Shown here: positions 8,409-16,943 of the stretch, piece by piece
How the letters are laid out: each line of letters starts with the position of its first letter
Numbering within the stretch: the first letter of the stretch is position 1
Assembly: GCA_910575265.1 (NCBI GenBank)
Contig: CAJTEA010000006.1
Location: 117,582 to 181,581 of the forward strand
Direction: 5' to 3'
Length of the DNA stretch: 64,000 nucleotides
Source: Oscillospiraceae bacterium
GTDB lineage: Bacteria > Bacillota > Clostridia > Oscillospirales > Oscillospiraceae
The notes under the pieces: model-generated
The model's input: the letters and a program-made list of their open reading frames with translations, nothing else
What the model was told of the DNA's origin: nothing
The model's database searches: none
Program-made: the position numbers and the translations under genes

Positions 8409-10169
8409 TTATTTGATTGCCATAGTTTTGACCTCGTCCCCCAGCAGTGCGGCGAAGTCCTCCAGAGACATGGCCCCCAGGTCCTCGCCGGAGCGGCGGC
8501 GGACGGAGACGGTGCCGTTCTCCATATCCCGGTCGCCCACCACCAGCATGAAGGGGACCTTCTCCAGGGTAGCTTCCCGGATTTTCTTGCCGATCTTCTC
8601 GTTGCGGCTGTCCACCTCCACCCGGAAGCCCTGGGCGTCCAGCTGGGCGGAGACTTTGGCGGCGTACTCCGCCGCCCGGTCGGTGACGGGCAGGAGCTTC
8701 ACCTGGACGGGGGCCAGCCAGGCGGGGAAGGCCCCGGCGAAGTGCTCGGTGATCACGCCGATGAACCGCTCGATGGAGCCCAGCACCACCCGGTGGATCA
8801 TGACGGGGCGGTGCTTCTGGCCGTCCTCGCCGGTGTACTCCAGCTCGAAGCGCTCGGGGAGCTGGCTGTCCAGCTGGATGGTGCCGCACTGCCAGGTCCG
8901 GCCCAGGGAGTCGGCCAGGTGGAAGTCCAGCTTGGGCCCGTAGAAGGCCCCGTCCCCCTCGTTGATAACAAACTCCTTGCCCATGGCGGTAATGGCCTGT
9001 TTCAGGATGTCCTGGTTGCGCTCCCACTCCTCCACGGTGCCGATGTGGTCCTCGGGCATGGTGGACAGCTCGATGGTGTAGCTCAGGCCGAAGACGGAGT
9101 ACACCTCGTCAAAGAGCCGGACGGTCTCCTGAATCACATCCTGCATCTGCTCCCGGGTCATGAAGACGTGGGCGTCGTCCTGGTTGAAGCAGCGCACCCG
9201 GAACAGGCCGTGGAGGGCGCCGGACAGCTCGTGGCGGTGGACCAGGCCGATCTCCCCCACCCGCAGGGGCAGGTCCCGGTAGGAGTGGGGCTCGCTGGCG
9301 TAGACCAGCATGCCGCCGGGGCAGTTCATGGGCTTGACGGCGAAGTCCACGTCATCAATGACGGTGGTGTACATGTTGTTCTTGTAGTGGTCCCAGTGGC
9401 CGGAGCGCTCCCAGAGCTGCCGGTTGAGCATGATGGGGGTGGAGATTTCCACGTAGCCATATTTCTTGTGAACCTTCCGCCAGTAGTCCAGGAGGGTGTT
9501 TTTCAGCGTCATCCCCTTGGGCAGGAAGAAGGGGAAGCCGGGGCCCTCGTCCCGGAGCATGAACAGGCCCAGCTCCTTGCCCAGACGGCGGTGATCCCGC
9601 TTCTTGGCCTCCTCAATCCGGGCCAGATAGGCGTCCAGCTCGTCCTTTTTGGGGAAAGCGATGCCGTAGATGCGCTGGAGGGTCTCCCGGTTGGAATCCC
9701 CCCGCCAGTAGGCGGCGTTGCAGGCGGTGAGCTTCAGCGCGTTGCCCTTGATCCGCCCGGTGGAGTCCAGATGGGGACCGGCGCACAGGTCGGTGAACTC
9801 CCCCTGCTTGTAGAAGGAGATCACCTCCCCCTCGGGCAGGTCGTTGATCAGCTCTACCTTGAAGGGCTCGCCCTTCTCCTCCATAAGCTGGAGCGCCTCG
9901 GGGCGGGGCAGCTCAAACCGCTCAAGCTTCAGCTTCTCCTTGCAGATTTTTCGCATCTCCGCCTCGATCTGCTCCAAATGTTCGGGAGTAAAGGCGAAGG
10001 GGGCGTCCATATCGTAGTACCAGCCCTCGTCAATGGAGGGGCCGATGGCCAGCTTCACTTCGGGCCACAGGCGCTTGACCGCCTGGGCCATGACGTGGGA
10101 GCAGGTGTGCCAATAGGTCTTGCGGTAGGTTTCGTTCTCAAAGGTATACTGGTTGTTTTCTTCAGACAT
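8409..10169 (-). CDS. thrS: Threonyl-tRNA synthetase lacking the TGS domain
   Basis: A 586-residue class II synthetase that charges tRNA-Thr. The usual enzyme is about 640 residues and opens with a TGS domain. Here the protein starts right at the second (editing) domain, with HTCSHVMAQAV supplying the HxxxH motif, followed by AYWRGDSNRETLQRIYG. The catalytic core shows MNCPGGM (zinc Cys), motif 2 around RVRCFNQDDAHVFM and motif 3 near the end. The ATG at 10169 follows AAGGAGG; upstream DNA is the T-box terminator, so the TGS domain is absent rather than missed. Confidence 0.95.
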   Translation of the reverse strand: MSEENNQYTFENETYRKTYWHTCSHVMAQAVKRLWPEVKLAIGPSIDEGWYYDMDAPFAFTPEHLEQIEAEMRKICKEKLKLERFELPRPEALQLMEEKGEPFKVELINDLPEGEVISFYKQGEFTDLCAGPHLDSTGRIKGNALKLTACNAAYWRGDSNRETLQRIYGIAFPKKDELDAYLARIEEAKKRDHRRLGKELGLFMLRDEGPGFPFFLPKGMTLKNTLLDYWRKVHKKYGYVEISTPIMLNRQLWERSGHWDHYKNNMYTTVIDDVDFAVKPMNCPGGMLVYASEPHSYRDLPLRVGEIGLVHRHELSGALHGLFRVRCFNQDDAHVFMTREQMQDVIQETVRLFDEVYSVFGLSYTIELSTMPEDHIGTVEEWERNQDILKQAITAMGKEFVINEGDGAFYGPKLDFHLADSLGRTWQCGTIQLDSQLPERFELEYTGEDGQKHRPVMIHRVVLGSIERFIGVITEHFAGAFPAWLAPVQVKLLPVTDRAAEYAAKVSAQLDAQGFRVEVDSRNEKIGKKIREATLEKVPFMLVVGDRDMENGTVSVRRRSGEDLGAMSLEDFAALLGDEVKTMAIK

Positions 10170-10201
10170 GATAGTTCCTCCTTGTATTGGGGCAGGCAGA
10201 T

Positions 10202-10436
10202 AAAAAACGCTCCACCCCTGATTGTGTTCAGGGGTGAAGCGCTGAAGCTCCACGGTTCCACCCTGCTTGCGGTCACAGACCGCCGCTTGTGACCTCTGTA
10301 ACGGGAGGGCCCGTCCTGTTCCTCACAGGCGGCTCCGGAGTGGTACCGGCCCGGTTCCGCACAGAGCGCTTGCAGCACGGGGCGCTCCTCTCTGGGTGCT
10401 TTTTCGGGTCTCTTCTCCGTCAAAGCCAGTTTTGAC
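10202..10436 (-). promoter_or_regulatory. T-box leader of thrS
   Basis: The minus-strand leader holds the T-box sequence AGGGTGGAACCG (10253-10264), which pairs with the uncharged tRNA acceptor end, followed by a terminator stem (GCTTCACCCCTGA with TCAGGGGTGGAGC, 10203-10243) and six T's. An ACC triplet within GGTACCACTCC (around 10340) is a reasonable Thr specifier. Uncharged tRNA-Thr should favour read-through into thrS. Confidence 0.92.
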
Positions 10437-10442
10437 AGTGAC

Positions 10443-10471
10443 ATAATATCACCGGACGCCTGAAAAGTCAA
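10443..10471 (-). promoter_or_regulatory. Promoter of the thrS T-box transcript
   Basis: Minus-strand TTGACT, 17 bases, TATTAT, starting transcription about ten bases before the T-box leader. Confidence 0.75.
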
Positions 10472-10504
10472 GCGGCAAACATCGCCTCCGGGTGTCCTCT
10501 TCGC

Positions 10505-12931
10505 TCACACCAGTTTCACCCGCACCTCGTCTCCCTGGGCCGAAACGCACAGGGTATCCCCTTTTTTCAGCTGGCCGGCGAGCATCAGGTCGGCGGCGGG
10601 GTCCTCCACCAGAGAGGCGATGGCCCGGCGGAGGGGACGGGCGCCGTACTCCTGGGTGCCCTTGCCGGCCAGGAGGGAAACGGCCTCCTCCTCCACCGCC
10701 ATGGTGATGCCCAGCTTGTCCAGCCGCTGGCGGGTTTCAGACAGCAGCTGGCGAGTGATGGCGTTGAGGGTGGAGCCATCCAGAGGATGAAATACCAGGG
10801 CGGCGTCCAGGCGGTTGAGGAACTCCGGGGCAAAGGTGTGGCTCGCGTCGGACAGGACGGCCCGCTCCAGCTCCTCCCGCTCCGCCTCGCCTCCGGCGGC
10901 AAAGCCCAGGCGCTTCCCCTTGGCAAACCGCTGGGCTCCCAGGTTGGAGGTCATTACCAGCACCGTGTTCCGGAAGTCGGTCCTCCGCCCCTGGGAATCG
11001 GTGAGCACCCCCTCCTCCATCACCTGGAGGAGAAGGGACCAGATGTCGTGGTGGGCTTTCTCCAGCTCGTCCAGCAGCACCACCGACCAGGGCTGACGGC
11101 GAACCCGCTCGGTGAGCTGGCCCCCCTCCTCATGGCCCACATAGCCGGGAGGTGAGCCGATGAGCCGGGATACGGTATGGGCCTCCATATACTCGGACAT
11201 ATCGAAGCGCAGCAGGGCCTCCTCGCTGCCGAACAGAGCCCGTGCCAGAGAGCGGCAAAGCTGGGTTTTGCCTACCCCGCTGGGGCCGAGGAGGAGAAAG
11301 CAGCCCACCGGGCGGCGGGGGTCCTTCAGCCCCAGGCGGCCCCGGCGAATGGCTTTTGTGACCGTATCCACCGCCTTGTCCTGGCCCAGAATGTGCCGGC
11401 GCAGCGCCTTGTCCAGTCCGGCCAGAGCCTTTTTGTCCGCCTCGTCCGGGTCGCGGACGGGCACCCCGGTCCACTGGGACAGCACCGCCTGGATGTGATG
11501 GGGCTCCACCGCGAACTGCCCCTGACCAGACTGCCATTTCTGCCGTTCCCCCTCCAGCTCCCGGCGGAAATCCCGTTCCACGTTGCGCAGAATCGCCGCC
11601 TGCTCAAAGTCCTGGCGGCGCACCGCGTCGGCCAGCTGGCGGCTGGCCTGGGACACCCGCCCCTCCAGCCGCTGAAGCTCCAGAGGCAAAGCCTTGCCGG
11701 ACAGCCGGGCCTGGGCCGCCGCCTCGTCCACCAGGTCAATGGCCTTGTCGGGCAGAAAGCGCTGGGGCAGATAGCGGCAGGACAGGTCCACCGCCGCCTC
11801 CAGGGCGCTGTCCGAGATAATCAGGTGGTGGTGGGCCTCATACCGGCCCCGGAGGCCCCGCAAAATGGCCAGCGTCTCCTTCCGGCTGGGCTCTTTGACG
11901 GTAATGGGCTGGAACCGGCGCTCCAGGGCCGCGTCCTTTTCGATATATTTGCGGTACTCGTCGATAGTGGTGGCGCCGATCACCTGGAGCTCTCCCCGGC
12001 TGAGGGCGGGCTTGAGAATGTTGGCGGCGTCGATAGCTCCCTCGGCGCTGCCCGCGCCCACAATGGTGTGGAGCTCGTCGATGAAGAGGATGATGTTTCC
12101 CGCCCGGCGCACCTCGCTGAGGACATGCTTCAGCTTCTCCTCAAACTCCCCCCGGTATTTGGTGCCCGCCACCATGGCGGACAGGTCCAGGGCGAACAGC
12201 CGCTTGCCCAGCAGGTGCTGGGGAGCGGTGCCGTCGGCGATGGCCAGGGCCAGGCCCTCCACCACGGCGGTCTTACCCACGCCGGGCTCGCCGATGAGGG
12301 CGGGGTTGTTTTTGGTGCGGCGGGAGAGAATCTGAATCACCCGGTCCAGCTCCTCCTTCCGGCCGATCACCGGGTCCAGCCTCCCCTCGGCGGCCATGCG
12401 GGTCAGATCCCGGGCGCACTGGTCCAGCTGGCGGGTGTCCCCGCTGGGACGGGCCTCCGCTTCCCGGGCCCGGGGCTTGGGCGGAGGGGTCTCCTCGCCA
12501 CCCAGGGAGGCGGATACGGCGCGGTACAGCCCCTCCCCGTCCACCCCGCAGTGGGTCAGCAGCCGGACGGCCCCGCTGCCCTTGGAGCGCAGCAGCCCCA
12601 ACAGCAGATGCTCCGAGTTCACCGCGTGCTGGCCCAGGCGGCGGCTCTCCTCCACCGCGCCCTGGATGGCCAGGCAGCAGTTGGGGGTCAGGCCCTGAAA
12701 GCTGGACCGGGCGGGCACACCCATCCCCACCCGCTGGGCGATAGCGGCGCGCAGGGATTGGCTGTCCGCCCCCGCCTGGCGCAGCTGCCTGGCGGCGGGG
12801 CTGAATTCCTGACTGGCCAGCCCAAGGAGCAGATGCTCACTGCCCACATAGCTGTGGCCCAGCCGGGCGGCGTTCTCCTGAGCCAGCCGGATGGCTCCCA
12901 GGGCGGTGGATGTGAATTGGCTGTCTGCCAT
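10505..12931 (-). CDS. clpC: ClpC-type AAA+ unfoldase
   Basis: An 808-residue double-AAA+ Clp ATPase. The N-terminal double Clp-N repeat covers residues 1-145 (SEHLLLGL occurs twice). The first ATPase has GEPGVGKT near residue 213, and the second has GPSGVGKT near residue 548. The spacer between them is short with a UVR-like stretch ([20 protein letters not shown]), which marks ClpC rather than ClpB. It should feed substrates to ClpP. There is no ctsR, mcsA or mcsB next to it, unlike the Bacillus operon, and no CIRCE upstream. Confidence 0.9.
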   Translation of the reverse strand: MADSQFTSTALGAIRLAQENAARLGHSYVGSEHLLLGLASQEFSPAARQLRQAGADSQSLRAAIAQRVGMGVPARSSFQGLTPNCCLAIQGAVEESRRLGQHAVNSEHLLLGLLRSKGSGAVRLLTHCGVDGEGLYRAVSASLGGEETPPPKPRAREAEARPSGDTRQLDQCARDLTRMAAEGRLDPVIGRKEELDRVIQILSRRTKNNPALIGEPGVGKTAVVEGLALAIADGTAPQHLLGKRLFALDLSAMVAGTKYRGEFEEKLKHVLSEVRRAGNIILFIDELHTIVGAGSAEGAIDAANILKPALSRGELQVIGATTIDEYRKYIEKDAALERRFQPITVKEPSRKETLAILRGLRGRYEAHHHLIISDSALEAAVDLSCRYLPQRFLPDKAIDLVDEAAAQARLSGKALPLELQRLEGRVSQASRQLADAVRRQDFEQAAILRNVERDFRRELEGERQKWQSGQGQFAVEPHHIQAVLSQWTGVPVRDPDEADKKALAGLDKALRRHILGQDKAVDTVTKAIRRGRLGLKDPRRPVGCFLLLGPSGVGKTQLCRSLARALFGSEEALLRFDMSEYMEAHTVSRLIGSPPGYVGHEEGGQLTERVRRQPWSVVLLDELEKAHHDIWSLLLQVMEEGVLTDSQGRRTDFRNTVLVMTSNLGAQRFAKGKRLGFAAGGEAEREELERAVLSDASHTFAPEFLNRLDAALVFHPLDGSTLNAITRQLLSETRQRLDKLGITMAVEEEAVSLLAGKGTQEYGARPLRRAIASLVEDPAADLMLAGQLKKGDTLCVSAQGDEVRVKLV

Positions 12932-13049
12932 GTGCGATCACCTCAGAATCAAATCTTCTACCATCATGCCCGAATTTACAAAATTTAGCCAGCTTATCCG
13001 GGATATAAATCAGTAAGATAAATTCCGGGAGAACTTCAAAAATTTAGCA

Positions 13050-13077
13050 TTGCATTTTTCCGAAATTGTGATAGAAT
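13050..13077 (+). promoter_or_regulatory. Ferredoxin promoter
   Basis: TTGCAT, 16 bases, TAGAAT, about 35 bases upstream of the ferredoxin start. Confidence 0.55.
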
Positions 13078-13110
13078 AGGCATACCATTTTAATGGAGGT
13101 GTACTTAACT

Positions 13111-13281
13111 ATGGCCTATGTTATCAGCGACGCTTGCATCAGCTGCGGTTCCTGCACAGACGGCTGCCCCGTGGGCGCCATCTCTCAGGGTGACGATCAT
13201 TACGTCATCGACGCCGGCGCCTGCATCGATTGCGGCTCCTGCGCCGGCACCTGCCCCATGGGCGCCATTGCCCAGGGCTGA
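13111..13281 (+). CDS. 2[4Fe-4S] ferredoxin
   Basis: A 56-residue clostridial-type ferredoxin with two complete cluster motifs, CISCGSCTDGCP and CIDCGSCAGTCP. It carries low-potential electrons in the cytoplasm. The ATG at 13111 begins the family's conserved MAYVISDACI; GGAGGT lies ten bases upstream. It is a single-gene unit with its own terminator. Confidence 0.96.
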   Translation: MAYVISDACISCGSCTDGCPVGAISQGDDHYVIDAGACIDCGSCAGTCPMGAIAQG

Positions 13282-13291
13282 AACCGGAAAA

Positions 13292-13322
13292 AACAGCGCC
13301 GGATATCCGGCGCTGTTTTTTT
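13292..13322 (+). terminator. Ferredoxin terminator
   Basis: AACAGCGCCGG ATAT CCGGCGCTGTT followed by a long T-run. Confidence 0.9.
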
Positions 13323-13385
13323 TACGCTCATTTAAGAATCCCTGCCAAAGGAGGCTTGAGGGTGCCTTCTTTGACCATTCCGGCC

Positions 13386-13643
13386 TTATGTGGGGCTTTC
13401 ATACTCCAACAGGTCCTCGATGTTGCAGTTCAGCACATAGCAGACCTTCGCAATAAAATCAAGATCGACCCTCTCAATCTGCCTGGCTTGATAATATCGG
13501 TCAATCACTTCATATTTAACACCAGTGAGCGTTCGCAGGCGATTTCTGGTGATTCCACGGCTGTCCAGTATTTCCGCTAATTTGACCCGGACACTTCCGT
13601 ATTCGTCTGTCTGATAGCTCACAATACTTCTTATACCGTCCAC
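13386..13643 (-). CDS. Small Cro/C1-type (XRE) regulator
   Basis: About 85 residues with a helix-turn-helix of the XRE type (VKLAEILDSRGITRNRLRTLTGVKYEVIDRYYQ) and the typical ending LNCNIEDLLEY. I place the start at a GTG (13643), because AAAGGGGGC lies six bases before it; an ATG at 13694 would add 17 residues but has no ribosome site. It is divergent from the small gene at 13759, which it probably controls together with itself. Confidence 0.75.
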   Translation of the reverse strand: MDGIRSIVSYQTDEYGSVRVKLAEILDSRGITRNRLRTLTGVKYEVIDRYYQARQIERVDLDFIAKVCYVLNCNIEDLLEYESPT

Positions 13644-13687
13644 CGCCTTGCCCCCTTTCAACTGTATTCTATCATCAGTTTCCCCTA

Positions 13688-13716
13688 TTGACATTTACCT
13701 TATTAAGGGATATCCT
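13688..13716 (+). promoter_or_regulatory. Promoter of the 13759 small gene, with AAGG-N5-CCTT repeat
   Basis: TTGACA, 17 bases, TATCCT. AAGGGATATCCTT (13705-13717) overlaps the -10 and could be an operator of the divergent XRE protein. The -10 is weak. Confidence 0.45.
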
Positions 13717-13758
13717 TATATGGGGTAAATCAATCTGTTGAAAGGAGTCGATCGTAAT

Positions 13759-14022
13759 ATGAACAAATACAATCATAAAGCGGCTCAGCCCCTGCGTCTA
13801 ACCGACCCCACTCTCAAATGGAACGTTGAAGAGGAGCTGATTAACGCCGTAATCACAGCGGCTGTGTACTCAGAGGGGCTGCGCCCGGGAATATGGCAGG
13901 ATATGATTCGGGCCACGGCACAGGGGGCGTCCAAAACCAAGGAGGAGACCGCCAACGCCTTTTTCTTCCGGGCCATGGTGGACCGGCTTCTGGAGGAGCT
14001 TCACACCCTGGAGGCCAATTAA
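13759..14022 (+). CDS. Small hypothetical protein paired with the XRE regulator
   Basis: 87 residues, acidic and mostly helical (EEELINAVITAAVYSEGLRP, then FFFRAMVDRLLEELHTLE). I do not recognise the family. The ATG at 13759 follows AAAGGAG at 11 bases. The divergent XRE gene and the terminator behind it make a compact two-gene cassette of the kind found as phage or toxin-antitoxin remnants; that is inference only. Confidence 0.6.
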   Translation: MNKYNHKAAQPLRLTDPTLKWNVEEELINAVITAAVYSEGLRPGIWQDMIRATAQGASKTKEETANAFFFRAMVDRLLEELHTLEAN

Positions 14023-14030
14023 ACGCAGGA

Positions 14031-14060
14031 AACAGCGCCGGGTACCCGGCACTGTTTTTT
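14031..14060 (+). terminator. Terminator of the small hypothetical gene
   Basis: ACAGCGCCGGGTACCCGGCACTGT stem with seven T's. Confidence 0.85.
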
Positions 14061-14107
14061 ACACCACATTATCTAATTTTAAATATTATATTTGGTCATA
14101 TTTTATA

Positions 14108-14136
14108 TTGAAAGTTCCGCAGGAATCGGATATACT
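14108..14136 (+). promoter_or_regulatory. Promoter of the hemolysin III-like gene
   Basis: TTGAAA, 17 bases, TATACT, about 45 bases upstream of the start codon. Confidence 0.65.
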
Positions 14137-14188
14137 ATAGTACAGAAGAAAATCAAAGCCTGTTCCTCTCTGGAAAGGAGTGTGTTCT

Positions 14189-14926
14189 ATGCGCGCCCAT
14201 ACGCTGCCTGTTCATCCAATTGCTTCCGCCGTTCCCGCCGTGAACGTGAGGCCCCGCCGCCGGGCGGAGGTCCGGGACCCCTACGACGGCCTGCGGCCCT
14301 GGTCGGCCATCACCCACGGTCTGGGCGCGGTTCTGGCCATTCTGGGCGCCGCCGCGCTGCTGATCCGGTCCGCCGCGCTGGGTAAATGGCTGCTGTTCGG
14401 GCTGTTCGCCGTCTACGGTCTGTCTATGATCTGCCTGTACACCGCCAGCACCCTGTACCACTGCCTCAACGTCTCGGTCCCCGGCCGGCTGGCCCTGCGG
14501 AAATACGACCACTGTTCCATCTACCTGCTCATCGCCGGGAGCTATACCCCCCTGTGCCTCACCGCCCTGCGGGACGCCGGGGGAATCCCTCTCCTGATTG
14601 CTGTCTGGACCCTGGCCGTCGCCGGAACGGGGCTTACCATCGCCAAACTGGCCATCCCCCGCTGGCTCACCAGCGCCATCTACCTCTTTATGGGCTGGCT
14701 GGCCATCTTCGCCATCGTCCCCATCTATCGCGCCCTGCCCGCGAACGGCTTCTTCTGGCTGCTGGCTGGCGGACTGTTGTACACCGCGGGCGGCGTGCTC
14801 TACGCCGTCAAGTGGCCGGGACGGAATAATCCCCGCTTCGGCTGCCACGAGATTTTCCATGTGTTCATCCTTCTGGGCAGTGTCGCCCACTTTGTAATGA
14901 TGTACGGAGTGGTTATGTGGCTGTAA
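14189..14926 (+). CDS. Hemolysin III (PAQR/YqfA) family membrane protein
   Basis: 245 residues with seven hydrophobic segments. Family marks are the N-terminal WSAITHGLGAVLAI, the STLYHC block, a middle YLLIAGSYTPLCL and the final HEIFHVFILLGS; the conserved Ser/His/Asp set is thought to bind a metal. The name hemolysin III is historical and does not establish toxicity. A 40-residue Pro/Arg-rich N-terminal tail is longer than usual. The start at 14189 follows GGAAAGGAG at eight bases. Confidence 0.88.
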   Translation: MRAHTLPVHPIASAVPAVNVRPRRRAEVRDPYDGLRPWSAITHGLGAVLAILGAAALLIRSAALGKWLLFGLFAVYGLSMICLYTASTLYHCLNVSVPGRLALRKYDHCSIYLLIAGSYTPLCLTALRDAGGIPLLIAVWTLAVAGTGLTIAKLAIPRWLTSAIYLFMGWLAIFAIVPIYRALPANGFFWLLAGGLLYTAGGVLYAVKWPGRNNPRFGCHEIFHVFILLGSVAHFVMMYGVVMWL

Positions 14927-14942
14927 AAGCGCATTGTATCCC

Positions 14943-14970
14943 TTGACAAAGCGGCTGAAATCAGTATAAT
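14943..14970 (+). promoter_or_regulatory. Strong promoter reading antisense to a toxin-like peptide
   Basis: TTGACA, 16 bases, TATAAT, both hexamers perfect. No gene starts on this strand for 390 bases. Its transcript runs directly over the minus-strand small ORF at 15052-15138. Confidence 0.75.
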
Positions 14971-14976
14971 AAAAAT

Positions 14977-15135
14977 GGAAGGGCGCTGTTCCAGCAGTTG
15001 GCCCAAATATGCAGCTAAATTACGTTAGCCGCTCGGGGACCAGCCGGGCGGCTAACACGCATCTATGGTCATGACGTACAAAACAGCCGTTAAGTACACC
15101 AAAATCTGGAGTATCACAGCAATACGTCTTTTCCA
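14977..15135 (+). ncRNA. Putative antisense RNA to the small hydrophobic peptide
   Basis: Inferred from the consensus promoter at 14943-14970. The RNA would first contain the hairpin at 15024-15056, then pair with the peptide ORF and perhaps its ribosome site. The 3' end is not clear; I stop it arbitrarily at the far end of the ORF. Confidence 0.4.
15024..15056. terminator. Shared hairpin at the overlap of peptide mRNA and antisense RNA
   Basis: GTTAGCCGC pairs perfectly with GCGGCTAAC (9 bp, plus inner pairs). The peptide's TAG stop lies inside the stem. On the minus strand it is followed by GTAATTTAGC, a moderate terminator; such shared hairpins are typical of convergent type I toxin-antitoxin pairs. 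Confidence 0.55.
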
Positions 15136-15138
15136 CAT
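15052..15138 (-). CDS. 28-residue hydrophobic peptide, candidate type I toxin
   Basis: A basic start (MWKRR) followed by one long hydrophobic segment (IAVILQILVYLTAVLYVMT) and a short end (IDAC). It is preceded by a very strong ribosome site (GGGGGGAGG, nine bases before ATG), by a structured leader of about 110 nt with two hairpins, and by a consensus promoter at 15249-15278. A consensus promoter faces it on the other strand. Size, charge pattern and gene arrangement match membrane-acting type I toxins of the Fst/TxpA kind. I see no sequence match to a named family; function is inference. Confidence 0.5.
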   Translation of the reverse strand: MWKRRIAVILQILVYLTAVLYVMTIDAC

Positions 15139-15248
15139 CCGCTTCCACCTCCCCCCATAGATCAGTTCGTTCAGGGGTTATAACGGTGGACCAACCGCCT
15201 TATGTAACAGCACACCTTCTATATCCTCTCTGGCTGAGAGGCGAAATT

Positions 15249-15278
15249 ATTGTAACACAGCGTGGCTTTTTCTGTCAA
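15249..15278 (-). promoter_or_regulatory. Promoter of the toxin-like peptide
   Basis: Minus-strand TTGACA, 18 bases, TACAAT. It lies back to back with the efp promoter (15284-15312). The leader begins with CCTCTCAGCCAGAGAGG, a small hairpin. Confidence 0.65.
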
Positions 15279-15283
15279 ACCTC

Positions 15284-15312
15284 TTGTCAAGGGCGAAAAA
15301 ATAGGGTAGAAT
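15284..15312 (+). promoter_or_regulatory. efp promoter
   Basis: TTGTCA, 17 bases, TAGAAT, 48 bases upstream of the efp start. Confidence 0.65.
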
Positions 15313-15360
15313 AAGTCAGCTACGCGTATCAAACAGTTTAAATAACGGAGGATGATTCCT

Positions 15361-15933
15361 ATGCCAATGATTTCTGCCAGCGATTTCCGTAACGGCGTGA
15401 CCTTTGAGATGGACGGCAAGGTCATGCAGGTGGTAGAGTTCCAGCACGTCAAGCCCGGCAAGGGCGCGGCCTTTGTCCGCACCAAGATGAAGAATGTCAT
15501 CACCGGCGGCGTGACCGAGACCTCCTTCAACCCCACCGCCAAGTTCGAGCAGGCCTTTGTGGAGCGCAAGGACATGGACTACAGCTACAGCGACGGCGAC
15601 CTGTATTACTTCATGGACCCTGAGACCTTCGACATGATCCCCATCGGGAAGGATCTGCTGGGCGACAGCTTCAAGTTTGTAAAGGAGAATATGACCTGCA
15701 AGGTCATGTCCTACAAGGGTAGCGTCTTTGGTGTGGAGCCCCCCAACTTCGTGGAGCTGGAGGTTACCGAGACCGACCCCGGCTTTGCCGGCAACACCGC
15801 CACTAACAACGTGCTCAAGCCCGCCACCCTGGAGACCGGCGCGGAGATCAAGGTTCCCCTGTTTGTCAACCCCGGCGACAGGATCAAAATCGACACCCGT
15901 ACCGGCGAGTATCTGGAGCGGAGCAAGAGCTGA
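15361..15933 (+). CDS. efp: Translation elongation factor P
   Basis: 190 residues, slightly longer than the usual 185. EF-P relieves ribosomes stalled at polyproline stretches. The three barrel domains are evident; the modifiable loop reads [10 protein letters not shown], so the tip residue is Lys, and the C-terminal signature [16 protein letters not shown] is complete. No epmA/B gene is nearby. GGAGG lies nine bases before the ATG at 15361. The next gene starts 30 bases downstream, so the two are co-transcribed. Confidence 0.97.
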   Translation: MPMISASDFRNGVTFEMDGKVMQVVEFQHVKPGKGAAFVRTKMKNVITGGVTETSFNPTAKFEQAFVERKDMDYSYSDGDLYYFMDPETFDMIPIGKDLLGDSFKFVKENMTCKVMSYKGSVFGVEPPNFVELEVTETDPGFAGNTATNNVLKPATLETGAEIKVPLFVNPGDRIKIDTRTGEYLERSKS

Positions 15934-15963
15934 TTGAGGAATTCCTCAGAAAGGGAAACTGCT

Positions 15964-16377
15964 ATGACTATTTCCGAAAAAGTCGCCTATTTGAAGGGCC
16001 TGGCCGAGGGCTTGAACCTGGACACCGAGAAGTCCAAGGAGGGCAAGCTGATCTCCGTGATGATCGGCATCCTGGAGGAGCTGGCCATGTCCGTGGAGGA
16101 TCTGGAGGAGAACGCCCTGAATCTGGGCGAGGAGATTGACGTACTGTCCGACGATCTGGCCGACGTGGAAGGCGTTGTCTACGACGAGGAGGAAGACGAG
16201 GACTACGACGACGACTGGTTTGAGGTGGAGTGCCCCACCTGCGGCGCCGATATCCTGGTGGACAGCGACGACCTGGCCAACGGCGAGGTGGAGTGTCCCG
16301 GCTGCGGCGCCCGGTATGCTATGGAACTCACCGACGACGAGGACGAGGACGACGACGAGATCGAGGAGGAGGACTAA
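15964..16377 (+). CDS. CD1247 N-terminal domain zinc-ribbon protein
   Basis: 137 residues. The N-terminal 65 residues (SEKVAYLKGLAEGLNLDTEKSK) are the clostridial CD1247 domain. A very acidic linker follows (DEEEDEDYDDD), then a zinc ribbon (CPTCGADI...CPGCGARY) and an acidic tail. It regularly follows efp in clostridia, which suggests a translation-linked role, not proven. The start at 15964 follows AAAGGGAA. Confidence 0.85.
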   Translation: MTISEKVAYLKGLAEGLNLDTEKSKEGKLISVMIGILEELAMSVEDLEENALNLGEEIDVLSDDLADVEGVVYDEEEDEDYDDDWFEVECPTCGADILVDSDDLANGEVECPGCGARYAMELTDDEDEDDDEIEEED

Positions 16378-16400
16378 ACCTCCCAGCGTGAACAGCGGCA

Positions 16401-16432
16401 GCAGCCCGGACGGCTTGTCCGGGCTGCTTTTT
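16401..16432 (+). terminator. Terminator of the efp unit
   Basis: GCAGCCCGGAC GGCTT GTCCGGGCTGC followed by six T's. Confidence 0.9.
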
Positions 16433-16572
16433 TATTCGGATATGTACATCTCTTCCGCGTCCCGGCAGGCCCACTCCAGCTTGTTCAGCGCTTCCTGATA
16501 CTGATGTGCTTCAATTTCCTCCATTGCGTCGGTTATGGCATTGAATAGAATGTGGTACATTTTTTCGTACAT
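16432..16572 (-). CDS. 46-residue conserved small protein
   Basis: MYEKMYHILFNAITDAMEEI followed by HQYQEALNKLEWACRDAEEMYISE: two amphipathic helices. Proteins of this look are common in Firmicutes mobile or regulatory cassettes and carry no known function. ATG at 16572 has GAGGTG seven bases upstream. It is divergent from the XRE gene at 16689. Its stop codon touches the T-run of the efp terminator. Confidence 0.7.
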   Translation of the reverse strand: MYEKMYHILFNAITDAMEEIEAHQYQEALNKLEWACRDAEEMYISE

Positions 16573-16591
16573 AGTTTTCACCTCATGTATT

Positions 16592-16619
16592 ATTTTAAAC
16601 CAAAAAATCATTCTGTCAA
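16592..16619 (-). promoter_or_regulatory. Promoter of the 46-residue protein
   Basis: Minus-strand TTGACA, 16 bases, TAAAAT. The neighbouring ATTTC-N7-GAAAT repeat (around 16648-16664) may be the operator of the divergent XRE gene. Confidence 0.6.
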
Positions 16620-16688
16620 GATGAATTTTCACTTTTTAATATTGTTATTTCATTCTGAGAAATCCCATATACTATTTGTGGTGATTGC

Positions 16689-16916
16689 ATGGATAAATTG
16701 CAAATCGAAAAGTACGAGGCATTTGGAGCAAACGTGTACTATTATCGCCGCAAACGTAAATTAACGCAGGAGCGGCTTGCGGAAATGGTGCACATCGAGC
16801 CTAACCATATGAGTAATATCGAGTTGGCAAAGGTCGGCGCGTCTTTGGATGTAGTGTTCCGTCTTGCGGACGCGCTGGAGATACCAGTGCAAAAGCTGTT
16901 CGAGTTCCGCGACTGA
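16689..16916 (+). CDS. XRE family transcriptional regulator
   Basis: 75 residues, almost all of it a Cro/C1 helix-turn-helix: FGANVYYYRRKRKLTQERLAEM, then HIEPNHMSNIE and the closing DALEIPVQKLFEF. It should bind DNA as a dimer. It is transcribed divergently from the 46-residue protein and probably represses both. A terminator follows immediately. Confidence 0.88.
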   Translation: MDKLQIEKYEAFGANVYYYRRKRKLTQERLAEMVHIEPNHMSNIELAKVGASLDVVFRLADALEIPVQKLFEFRD

Positions 16917-16943
16917 ACCCCTGTCCCCCATGCGGGGGCTAAG

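Noticed and set aside
14189..14926. Hemolysin or virulence factor
   Set aside because: The hemolysin III name is historical; PAQR-type proteins are widespread in harmless bacteria.
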